NCBI GenBank assembly: GCA_913046025.1
Contig: CAJWRP010000141.1
Span: forward strand, 1 to 6,294
Reading direction: 5' to 3'
Length of the DNA stretch: 6,294 bases
Source: an uncultured Chloroflexota bacterium
Lineage (GTDB): Bacteria > Chloroflexota > Dehalococcoidia > SAR202 > UBA11138
Each line of letters begins with the position of its first letter. The first letter of the stretch is position 1. Positions 1-5,459 of the stretch are shown here, one piece after another. The position numbers and the translations under genes were made by a program. Below the pieces are notes generated by a model. That model saw only the letters and a program-made list of their open reading frames with translations, had not been told where the DNA came from and did not search any database.

Positions 1-1110
1 GCAGACGCAAATGTGATAGATGGCTCCGGAATGAACTTGCTTCCGGGGCTTATCGACTGTCACGACCATCTGGCGTCTATGAGCTACGAAATAGCGAGTC
101 GTTGGGGCATTGTGGAGATGAGAAGCCAGCGCCATATGCGCATCGCCTCGGTGCTTCGCCAAACGCTGGAGACTGGCTATACGACGGTGCGAGATGCGGG
201 AGGCCTGGATGCTGGCTTTCGCATGGCTGTAGAGGAGGGCCTGGTGCCAGGGCCAAGGTTGCTCTGCGGACTTGGCTTCATCACGCCGACGGGTGGTATG
301 GCAGATCGCCGCAGCCCGTTGGGTTTCGCCGCACCAGGGGGGCCAGATACGGGTCTTCCCTGGGGAGTGGCAGACGGTCCAGAAGGCTTCAGAAAAAAGG
401 TTAGAGAGATGGTGCAGGCTGGAGCAGATGTGATCAAGTGTGCTACCACTGGCGGTGCAAGCTCGACGGCAGGGCTCGGCCCCAAGGACCTGCTTTTTGA
501 ACGAGATGAACTGGAGGCGCTGGTTGATGAGGCTCACAAAAGGGGGTGCCTCGTAATGTGCCACGCTCTAGGTGGACCGGGCCTGCGAATGGCTATAGAG
601 GTTGGTGTAGACTCAATCGAACACGGCAGCTACATCGACGAAGACCCTGACCTGCTGCCAATGATGGTGGAGAAAAACATATCACTTGCTCCCACCTTTG
701 CTGTGTACACGTTCCACGGCACCAGAGGTACGCCTCACGGCAGGACTAGGGCGGCGGAGTTACGCGAACACCATGTGCGCAGTGTGCAGATGGCCATGGA
801 AGCCGGCGTACGGGTAGTTGCCGGGACGGACGAAGGTGGATGGGAGCACGCCAACAACGCCCACGAGATAAGCTGTCTGGTGAAGGCCGGTCTAACGCCC
901 ATGCAGGCGATACAGGCGGCAACGGGAATGGCGGCGGAGGCCATTGGCTTGGCTTCTGAGATCGGCACCATCACCGTAGGCAAACAGGCCGATCTTATTC
1001 TGGTGCGTGGCAATCCCCTGGAAGACGTAACAATGATGGAGAGGGGCAAAGCAGTAGAGTTCGTCATGAAGGGCGGGATTGTTTACTTGGACCGGAGGGC
1101 ACAGGCTTAA
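1..1110 (+). CDS. Imidazolonepropionase-like metal-dependent amidohydrolase, 5' end cut by window edge
   Basis: Amidohydrolase-superfamily hydrolase of the COG1228 type (imidazolonepropionase-like / Xaa-Pro dipeptidase group), a cytoplasmic TIM-barrel metalloenzyme that usually cleaves cyclic or acylated amides. The frame is open from base 1, giving 369 residues; about 40-60 N-terminal residues (the first part of the small beta-sandwich domain) lie outside, so the GTG at 13 is not the true start. Counting from base 1, the metal-site residues are all visible: H21 and H23 in LIDCHDHL, K146 in ADVIKCATTGG (the position of the carboxylated bridging lysine), H188 in MCHALG, H208 in SIEHGSYID and D277 in AGTDEGG. 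The tail VGKQADLILVRGNPLED is the usual return strand to the beta-sandwich. The complete ligand set says it should be active with a binuclear metal centre. The substrate cannot be told: homologues include dipeptidases and carboxypeptidases as well as orphan enzymes. No clear terminator follows the TAA at 1108-1110. Confidence 0.9.
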   Translation, partial: ADANVIDGSGMNLLPGLIDCHDHLASMSYEIASRWGIVEMRSQRHMRIASVLRQTLETGYTTVRDAGGLDAGFRMAVEEGLVPGPRLLCGLGFITPTGGMADRRSPLGFAAPGGPDTGLPWGVADGPEGFRKKVREMVQAGADVIKCATTGGASSTAGLGPKDLLFERDELEALVDEAHKRGCLVMCHALGGPGLRMAIEVGVDSIEHGSYIDEDPDLLPMMVEKNISLAPTFAVYTFHGTRGTPHGRTRAAELREHHVRSVQMAMEAGVRVVAGTDEGGWEHANNAHEISCLVKAGLTPMQAIQAATGMAAEAIGLASEIGTITVGKQADLILVRGNPLEDVTMMERGKAVEFVMKGGIVYLDRRAQA

Positions 1111-1127
1111 AGGGCAGCACAAACCGC

Positions 1128-1157
1128 TTGTTAATAGGGTCTCTGATATCATATGTT
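1128..1157 (+). promoter_or_regulatory. Possible promoter for the membrane protein gene at 1191
   Basis: The 80 bases between the amidohydrolase stop and the next gene hold a weak sigma70-like pair: TTGTTA (1128-1133) and TATGTT (1152-1157), each four of six consensus bases, 18 bases apart. Transcription would begin near 1164, giving a leader of roughly 27 bases. An alternative -10, TATCAT at 1147-1152, matches five of six but has no -35 at a normal distance. Read-through from the amidohydrolase is equally possible, since I see no terminator between them. Confidence 0.25.
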
Positions 1158-1180
1158 GAGTCGAAATAAGTGCATGTATT

Positions 1181-1185
1181 GGAGG
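1181..1185 (+). promoter_or_regulatory. Shine-Dalgarno site choosing the GTG start at 1191
   Basis: GGAGG lies five bases before GTG at 1191. This favours that codon over the in-frame upstream GTG at 1170 and TTG at 1179, neither of which has a good ribosome binding site. Confidence 0.65.
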
Positions 1186-1190
1186 CCCCG

Positions 1191-1751
1191 GTGCAAGAAG
1201 TCGAAGACATTCAACTGTCGCAATTCGGATTTGAAGACCTGTCCCTGCTTGATGGCGAACGCGTGGAGATGTCGCTGGACTTGACGGACGGATCACTTGA
1301 GGCAACTGACCAGGAGGTGCTGGTTTTGACAGACCGCCGCCTTTTGCATCTTGGAGGAAGTCGCAGGAATCGGATGGTTTCGATGGCAGCGGTTCCGGAC
1401 ATTGGCATGATGCAAATGACTAACGAAAAGGAAGGAGTGGGGCCATTCATATGGGCAGCTCTGGCTTTTTTTGTTGGCATTATGCTCTGGCAGGTTGTGG
1501 ATCATGCCGTTGGCGGGCCAGCCGCGGGAATCGTGCTGTTGTTGATGGGCGTCTACCTTATTTATGACAGACTTACTTCCCCTGGAAAGAACATCCTTGT
1601 GTTCAAATCAGGCGTTGGTGAGATCAGAGTGGAAGTCCGAAACGAAGATGTCTGGTCAGAAATCGACAGCCTGGCACACAAGCTGTTCCGGCTCAAAGAC
1701 GAAGGGGCGTCGAGACGCTACGTTAACCCGTGTAGGTTCGCTATGCGCTAG
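1191..1751 (+). CDS. Uncharacterised membrane protein with PH-like halves flanking two transmembrane helices
   Basis: I do not recognise a named family. With the GTG start set by the ribosome binding site it has 186 residues. Residues 1-80 are soluble and acidic and include EVLVLTDRRLLHLGG (about 42-56), a strand-turn-strand pattern typical of bacterial PH-like (bPH) domains. Two hydrophobic segments follow, about 86-103 and 107-126, separated by a short GGP turn, so they form a membrane hairpin. Residues 134-168 (ILVFKSGVGEIRVEV, then an amphipathic helix ending near KLFRLK) resemble the last strands and closing helix of a PH-like fold. There is no signal peptide; both soluble parts should lie on the same, probably cytoplasmic, side. 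The basic tail (about 175-186) looks unstructured. The gene follows the amidohydrolase by 80 bases and converges on tsaD. Function unknown; a membrane-associated structural or sensory role is only a guess. Confidence 0.75.
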   Translation: MQEVEDIQLSQFGFEDLSLLDGERVEMSLDLTDGSLEATDQEVLVLTDRRLLHLGGSRRNRMVSMAAVPDIGMMQMTNEKEGVGPFIWAALAFFVGIMLWQVVDHAVGGPAAGIVLLLMGVYLIYDRLTSPGKNILVFKSGVGEIRVEVRNEDVWSEIDSLAHKLFRLKDEGASRRYVNPCRFAMR

Positions 1752-1763
1752 GCCTGATGCAGG

Positions 1764-2789
1764 TTATCCCAGGCGAAGATTAGGTATTACATCCATGTCC
1801 CACTGGAAGTGATTGCCATGTCGCAGGTGATAGAAGGCCGCTGCGCCGATCATTGCGCCATTGTCCGTGCACAATACTGGCTTGGGAACGATTACCTCAA
1901 GGGGGGACCGCCTCTTCATTTCTGAACGCAGCAGACTGTTGGACGCAACTCCTCCACCCAGAAGAATGCCCTTTACGTTGTGCAACTTTGCTGCGGCCAA
2001 AGTGCGTATCACCATCGAATCAACCATGGCCTCCTGAAAGGCCGCCGCCACGTTCGCCACCTCCTGAGCATCGAGATCGACGCCCTCAGGTGGCGGGTAC
2101 ATGTTCTTCTCCTGCGCGCGTCGTACCACTGCCGACTTCAGGCCGCTGAAGCTGAAATCCAGAGAGTCCTTGACGTTGGGCCTGGGAAATCGGGCTTCAC
2201 CGCCGACACTGGATTCTGATGCCTTTTGGATGGCTGGTCCGCCCGGGAAGCCCAGGCTAAGAACGCGGGCCGCCTTATCGAAGGCCTCGCCTGCAGCATC
2301 GTCACGAGTCCTGCCGACCAGTGTGTAACGACCGTGACCTTCCATAAGAATAAGGTCTGTATGGCCACCTGAGGCGATCAGGCACATCATGGGAAAGCCT
2401 ATCCCCTGCTCCGGGTTCATGTCCTCCAGCCAGGAGGCATAAATGTGGCCCTCCAAGTGGTTAATGCCTATAAAAGGTAGCTCGTTAGAGAGAGCAAAAC
2501 CTTTGGCGGCGTTTACACCGATAAGAAGAGACCCTGCCAGCCCAGGGCCATAGGTAACGGCAACGCCATCCAACTCTGATGCCTTCATGTTCGCATCCTC
2601 TAAAGCCTGTTGGACAACAGGCATGAGGGCGATCATATGCTGGCGTGAGGCGATCTCAGGAACTATGCCGCCGTACTGCGCGTGTATCTCAGCCTGCGAA
2701 GCAATAACGTTGGAGTGGATGACCCTGCCGTCTTCGATAACAGCCGCAGCGGACTCGTCACAGGAGGTTTCGATGCCAATTATTTTCAT
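1764..2789 (-). CDS. tsaD: tRNA N6-adenosine threonylcarbamoyltransferase TsaD
   Basis: TsaD (formerly Gcp/YgjD) transfers the threonylcarbamoyl group from threonylcarbamoyl-AMP to A37 of tRNAs that read ANN codons, working in the cytoplasm with TsaB and TsaE. The 341-residue product has the normal family length. It opens with the ASKHA nucleotide-binding strand MKIIGIETSCDES (1-13), carries the metal-binding HLEGH (H111, H115), SGGHTDL (140-146), the GEAFDKAAR segment (167-175), the FSFSGLKSAV segment (212-221), LLGGGVASNSLLR (276-288) and CTDNGAMIG with D309 as third metal ligand. Every expected active-site element is present. The start at ATG 2787-2789 is chosen because MKIIGIE is the conserved N-terminus; a GTG at 2838-2840 would add 17 unconserved residues. 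No Shine-Dalgarno sequence precedes the ATG (see the -10 element upstream). It lies downstream of the LOG-like gene on the same strand, 124 bases away. No partner tsaB or tsaE is in the window. Confidence 0.97.
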   Translation of the reverse strand: MKIIGIETSCDESAAAVIEDGRVIHSNVIASQAEIHAQYGGIVPEIASRQHMIALMPVVQQALEDANMKASELDGVAVTYGPGLAGSLLIGVNAAKGFALSNELPFIGINHLEGHIYASWLEDMNPEQGIGFPMMCLIASGGHTDLILMEGHGRYTLVGRTRDDAAGEAFDKAARVLSLGFPGGPAIQKASESSVGGEARFPRPNVKDSLDFSFSGLKSAVVRRAQEKNMYPPPEGVDLDAQEVANVAAAFQEAMVDSMVIRTLAAAKLHNVKGILLGGGVASNSLLRSEMKRRSPLEVIVPKPVLCTDNGAMIGAAAFYHLRHGNHFQWDMDVIPNLRLG

Positions 2790-2796
2790 GCTAAAT

Positions 2797-2802
2797 ATAT
2801 TA
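2797..2802 (-). promoter_or_regulatory. Candidate -10 element for a leaderless tsaD transcript
   Basis: On the minus strand TAATAT (five of six consensus bases) sits seven bases before the tsaD ATG, in an AT-rich patch (about 2790-2820) that stands out from its surroundings. A -10 at this distance would start transcription at or within a base of the ATG, which agrees with the absence of any Shine-Dalgarno sequence. No good -35 is found 16-18 bases upstream, so this is a suggestion, not a firm promoter. Confidence 0.35.
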
Positions 2803-2913
2803 ACATTTTTGCTTTTCTGTAATGTTCGTAATAAGCGCACATGGATGATCAGCGCTTGGTACGGTCGAACGACCTGGGCTTACCTTCATGGCTCGCCGAA
2901 GAACGGCTAACGC

Positions 2914-3975
2914 CTAATGAGAATCTGACCCAGCCTCTATTGATAGGCCCATCTCGTTGATAGTCTGCACCATAAGGTTAAGCCGACCGGCGTTTCGATC
3001 GTTGTAACTGAAGACCAGTCTCGGCTTATCGAGAAGCGACGGCTGATCTGCCTCTTGGGATAGTGCATTGGACTTCTTTATCTTGCCTTGCTTAAACAGA
3101 CCGCTAAAGTTGTCGTTAAGCTCTTCTACGTGCTCCTCGCTAAGCTGCTTTTCTAGCCTAATTACGAGCTTGTCTCTCACCTTTCGCAAGGAGTTGTATG
3201 TGGAGTAGTAGTGCTTCATCCACGCTACGCCCTCCTCTGCGGTATGCACTATCTTGTAGAGGCACAGGTCGTCTTCGGCAATAAGTCCGCGCCCAAGCAA
3301 CTGCTTCTGAACGAACTGGTCCCAGCTTTCCCAGTAGTCCTCCCCTGCCAATTCCATGAGCACCAGGGGCATAGGAGGAGCCTTGCCTGTCTGTAGGAGC
3401 GTGAGCGTCTCCATGCCCTCGTCATGCGTGCCAAACCCGCCTGGAAACAGCGCTACTCCATGGGCCTCCATGAGGAAAAACAGCTTACGAGTAAAGAAGT
3501 AACGGAAGGTAATCAGCTTGGGGTCGTCCGCGATGACATCGTTGGGGCCTTGCTCAAATGGCAGCAATATGTTGGCACCGAAGCTGTGCTCCGCCCCTGC
3601 GCCCACGTTGCCAGCCTTCATGATACCGGACGCTGCGCCAGTGATGACCATGAACTTTTCCTGGACGAGCATGCGGGCGAAATCCACCGCAAGTGCGTAA
3701 TATGGATCGTCTTCCGGAGTTCGGGCCGAGCCGAAAATTGAGACCTTGCGAATTCCTCTATAAGGTTTGAATACTCTGGCTGCGTACCGAAACTCTGCCA
3801 TGCTTCGATTGGCGATCTTCAGGTCCAGGGTATCCAGGTCGTCTCGTTTGAATTTCAGGGCGTCGATGATCAGCTCTCTGTAGAGCCGCGTGTTGATATC
3901 AACGCCTTCGGTCTCAAAAATTAGTCTTACTTCGTGAAGCATACCTTCCAGGGTGTCGAGTTTCATTTCAGTCAT
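2914..3975 (-). CDS. LOG-like (TIGR00730/COG1611-type) Rossmann-fold protein with long N- and C-terminal extensions
   Basis: Relative of the LONELY GUY / lysine-decarboxylase-like nucleoside-monophosphate phosphoribohydrolases, which cleave the N-glycosidic bond of nucleotides (cytokinin nucleotides in plants; purine and pyrimidine monophosphates in PpnN). Of 353 residues the Rossmann core spans about 77-260: VSIFGSARTPEDDPYY (78-93), ITGAASGIMKAGNVGA (111-126), the R163-K164 pair before the active-site strand, and the signature PGGFGTHDE (178-186), which keeps the PGGxGTxxE pattern. The glycine-rich loop differs from the usual GGGxxGxMG. Typical LOGs have about 190 residues, so roughly 75 N-terminal and 90 C-terminal residues are extra. 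The N-terminal part is probably helical; the C-terminal part has a charged, possibly coiled-coil stretch (about 262-300) and a final strand-helix region. The ATG at 3973-3975 is chosen because AAGGA lies six bases upstream; ATG at 3964-3966 is less well placed. Substrate unknown; the family's lysine decarboxylase label is usually wrong. Confidence 0.85.
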   Translation of the reverse strand: MTEMKLDTLEGMLHEVRLIFETEGVDINTRLYRELIIDALKFKRDDLDTLDLKIANRSMAEFRYAARVFKPYRGIRKVSIFGSARTPEDDPYYALAVDFARMLVQEKFMVITGAASGIMKAGNVGAGAEHSFGANILLPFEQGPNDVIADDPKLITFRYFFTRKLFFLMEAHGVALFPGGFGTHDEGMETLTLLQTGKAPPMPLVLMELAGEDYWESWDQFVQKQLLGRGLIAEDDLCLYKIVHTAEEGVAWMKHYYSTYNSLRKVRDKLVIRLEKQLSEEHVEELNDNFSGLFKQGKIKKSNALSQEADQPSLLDKPRLVFSYNDRNAGRLNLMVQTINEMGLSIEAGSDSH

Positions 3976-3981
3976 AGGAGT

Positions 3982-3986
3982 TCCTT
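3982..3986 (-). promoter_or_regulatory. Shine-Dalgarno site of the LOG-like gene
   Basis: Minus-strand AAGGA lies six bases before ATG 3973-3975. It supports this start over the ATG three codons downstream. Confidence 0.6.
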
Positions 3987-4098
3987 GGGATGAGGTAGTC
4001 TTGCTTACCTTCTTAAATGCTAATTAACCGTCGCCTATTCCAGATAACCTATTAATTGTAGGTGGAAAACGTGGGGTTGTGTGGAGAAGTTGAGGTGA

Positions 4099-4133
4099 AG
4101 CCAGGGCCTGCCGCCAAGGTGAAGGCCCTGGCT
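4099..4133 (-). terminator. GC-rich hairpin after the enolase-superfamily gene, probable terminator without a T-tract
   Basis: Perfect 11-base inverted repeat: AGCCAGGGCCT at 4099-4109 and AGGCCCTGGCT at 4123-4133, with a 13-base loop. It starts 17 bases beyond the stop codon of the minus-strand gene (stop at 4151-4153), which is where an intrinsic terminator belongs. The bases that follow on the minus strand are not T-rich, so it may be an I-shaped terminator, an mRNA 3'-end stabiliser, or may need Rho. The symmetry is seen directly; the role is inferred from its place. Confidence 0.55.
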
Positions 4134-4150
4134 GACTGTAATGGCCTGTT

Positions 4151-5290
4151 CTATATGCCTCGCTCTCTGTGGGCTTGCGGTAGGTACGGATGGGCGTTAG
4201 CCATCTCCTCGTCGAAACCTATGCCCAAACCAGGGCCTCGCGGAAGATCAACGTAGCCGTTCTGCTGACGCGGCAGTCCTGGAAAGATGTCGAAGTAATG
4301 CTGCTCATAGTGCTCCGCGTGGTACTCCTGTATGAGGAAGTTTGGCATGGCAACGTCTAGGTGCATGCTGGCGATTGTGCCCACAGCGGCATTGGTGTTA
4401 TGGGGAGCCATCATTACGTGTTGTGCCTCTGCGATGGCGGCGATCTTCTTCAGCTCGGTGATGCCTCCTGCGTTGCAGATGTCCGGCTGCAAGATATCGA
4501 TTGCCTCGTGCTTAACCAGCTCGAAGAACGGGTACTTTGTGTATAGCCTCTCCCCGGTCGCTATGGGAATATTGACCTTATCGCGAACCTGTTTCATTTC
4601 AGATACGTTCTCCTGAGATACAGGCTCCTCGAACCAGAAGGGGCGATACTTCTCCATGCGCTGGCCCAGGCCTACGGCGGTGTAAACGTTGAACTTGGCG
4701 TGGACTTCTATTAGCACATCGATGTCGGGGCCGACAGCTTCTCGGACAGCGGCGACGCGGTCTTCGGCCAGCTGTGCCTCGTGCGGTGAAATGGTCAGGT
4801 AGTTGTTAGTAGAGAACGGGTCGAATTTCATGGCTGTATAGCCTTTGGCAACGACGGCTTTCGCCTCCTTGGCGTTCAGTTCTGGCGCGCCAGGCGTGGT
4901 GTACCAGCCGTTGGCATAGACACGAATGCGGTCCATGAATGGCCCGCCCAGGAGCTCGTAGACAGGCACTCCCAGGGCCTTGCCCTTCAGGTCCCACAGG
5001 GCCAGGTCTATGCCTGAAAGCACTGTGCTGAATAGCCTGCCGCCGCGTCCCAAGTTGTCGTTGTACATGCGGGTCCAGTGCAGCTCGTGATGCTGCGGGT
5101 CTTTTCCAACCAGGTACCTTTCGGTCCACTCCTCCAGAAGCGTGACCAGTGAAGGGTCGTAGTCCAGCATCGATGCCTCTCCCAGGCCTTCGAAACCCTC
5201 ATCGGTGGTCAGGCGGACAATAAGCCAATTTCGTTTGGCGTTGCTGTGAAAAGAAGAAAATATATTCGTCTTAATACCGGTAATCTTCAT
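4151..5290 (-). CDS. Mandelate racemase/muconate lactonizing-type enolase-superfamily enzyme, probable acid-sugar dehydratase
   Basis: Enolase-superfamily enzymes abstract a proton alpha to a carboxylate using a Mg2+-bound enolate intermediate; members with this residue set are mostly acid-sugar dehydratases (galactonate/gluconate type) or racemases. The 379-residue product has normal length: N-terminal capping domain about 1-120, TIM barrel about 125-360. Metal-ligand positions are E195 (in LIEVHAKF), E221 (WFEEPV) and E247 (ATGERL), falling at the same numbers as in mandelate racemase. D270 (LQPDICNAGG) and H297 (MAPHNTNAAVG) form the general acid/base dyad; H197 may be a second catalytic group, as in galactonate dehydratase. 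MKFDPF (154-159) replaces the KxK motif. The oddity is Glu instead of Asp at the first ligand. GGAGG (5296-5300) five bases before the ATG fixes the start. It is transcribed away from hemL; no sugar transporter, kinase or aldolase lies nearby, so the substrate cannot be inferred. Confidence 0.9.
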   Translation of the reverse strand: MKITGIKTNIFSSFHSNAKRNWLIVRLTTDEGFEGLGEASMLDYDPSLVTLLEEWTERYLVGKDPQHHELHWTRMYNDNLGRGGRLFSTVLSGIDLALWDLKGKALGVPVYELLGGPFMDRIRVYANGWYTTPGAPELNAKEAKAVVAKGYTAMKFDPFSTNNYLTISPHEAQLAEDRVAAVREAVGPDIDVLIEVHAKFNVYTAVGLGQRMEKYRPFWFEEPVSQENVSEMKQVRDKVNIPIATGERLYTKYPFFELVKHEAIDILQPDICNAGGITELKKIAAIAEAQHVMMAPHNTNAAVGTIASMHLDVAMPNFLIQEYHAEHYEQHYFDIFPGLPRQQNGYVDLPRGPGLGIGFDEEMANAHPYLPQAHRERGI

Positions 5291-5294
5291 GTTT

Positions 5295-5300
5295 ACCTCC
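5295..5300 (-). promoter_or_regulatory. Strong Shine-Dalgarno site of the enolase-superfamily gene
   Basis: Minus-strand GGAGGT lies four bases before ATG 5288-5290. It is among the strongest ribosome binding sites in the window. Confidence 0.7.
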
Positions 5301-5320
5301 CCTGCTATCAGTTGCTATGG

Positions 5321-5349
5321 AGTTTACTACGTCGCAAGTCCACCAGCAA
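5321..5349 (-). promoter_or_regulatory. Weak candidate promoter for the enolase-superfamily gene
   Basis: On the minus strand TTGCTG (5344-5349) and TAAACT (5321-5326) are 17 bases apart, matching three and four consensus bases. The spacing and position, about 30 bases before the start codon, are right, but the match is poor and may be chance. Confidence 0.2.
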
Positions 5350-5387
5350 AGGGTCTGTTTTTTTGCATCCCATTTTGCGGCCATTGA

Positions 5388-5396
5388 TGCTATGAT
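5388..5396 (+). promoter_or_regulatory. hemL: Extended -10 promoter element for hemL
   Basis: TGCTATGAT combines the TGn extension with TATGAT, five of six -10 consensus bases. Extended -10 promoters can work without a good -35, and none is seen at the usual distance. Transcription would begin near 5402-5404, giving a leader of about 57 bases before the hemL TTG. Confidence 0.45.
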
Positions 5397-5409
5397 TTCG
5401 TGGCGAAAT
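5395..5409. promoter_or_regulatory. Inverted repeat over the hemL start site, candidate operator
   Basis: ATTTCG at 5395-5400 and CGAAAT at 5404-5409 form a perfect six-base inverted repeat around TGG. It overlaps the end of the -10 and the predicted start site, where a repressor would block polymerase. Six-base arms arise by chance fairly easily in a region of this size, and the repeat does not match an operator I can name. Confidence 0.3.
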
Positions 5410-5448
5410 TTATTTGATATTCTCTTACGGAATGTCAGTTTCTATGTT

Positions 5449-5454
5449 GAGGTG
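5449..5454 (+). promoter_or_regulatory. hemL: Shine-Dalgarno site deciding the TTG start of hemL
   Basis: GAGGTG ends five bases before TTG 5460-5462. The in-frame TGA at 5448-5450, with only GGT GAC CCT between, rules out any earlier start. Confidence 0.7.
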
Positions 5455-5459
5455 ACCCT

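Larger units (their letters stand above)
3976..4150 (-). other. Intergenic region between the enolase-superfamily gene and the LOG-like gene
   Basis: These 175 bases have two parts. Near the enolase-superfamily stop is a GC-rich hairpin (4099-4133). Closer to the LOG-like gene, about 4005-4065, the sequence is AT-rich, as expected of a promoter region. On the minus strand it contains TACAAT (five of six -10 bases, plus-strand ATTGTA at 4055-4060) but nothing like a -35 at 16-18 bases, and other AT-rich hexamers nearer the gene are no better. I place no specific promoter. The plus-strand open frame across this region has no ribosome binding site or recognisable protein and is not called. Confidence 0.4.

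Noticed and set aside
892..1305. Long minus-strand open frame across the end of the amidohydrolase and the following gene
   Set aside because: It overlaps two better-supported plus-strand genes, has no recognisable motifs or ribosome binding site, and its composition is that of a reverse-strand shadow.
1735..1740. GGTTCG resembling the T-loop of a tRNA
   Set aside because: No pairing T-stem or acceptor, D or anticodon arms could be built around it, and it lies in coding sequence.
2790..2840. A 17-residue N-terminal extension of TsaD starting at GTG 2838-2840
   Set aside because: The extension is AT-rich and unlike any TsaD N-terminus, there is no ribosome binding site before the GTG, and the family begins at MKIIGIETSCDE.
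2895..2907. GCCG-AAGAA-CGGC hairpin after the LOG-like gene as a terminator
   Set aside because: Stem of only four pairs and no T-run on the transcribed side; too weak to call.
4062..4256. Plus-strand open frame across the hairpin and the end of the enolase-superfamily gene
   Set aside because: No start signal, no recognisable domain, and half of it lies antisense to a confident gene; its length is expected by chance.
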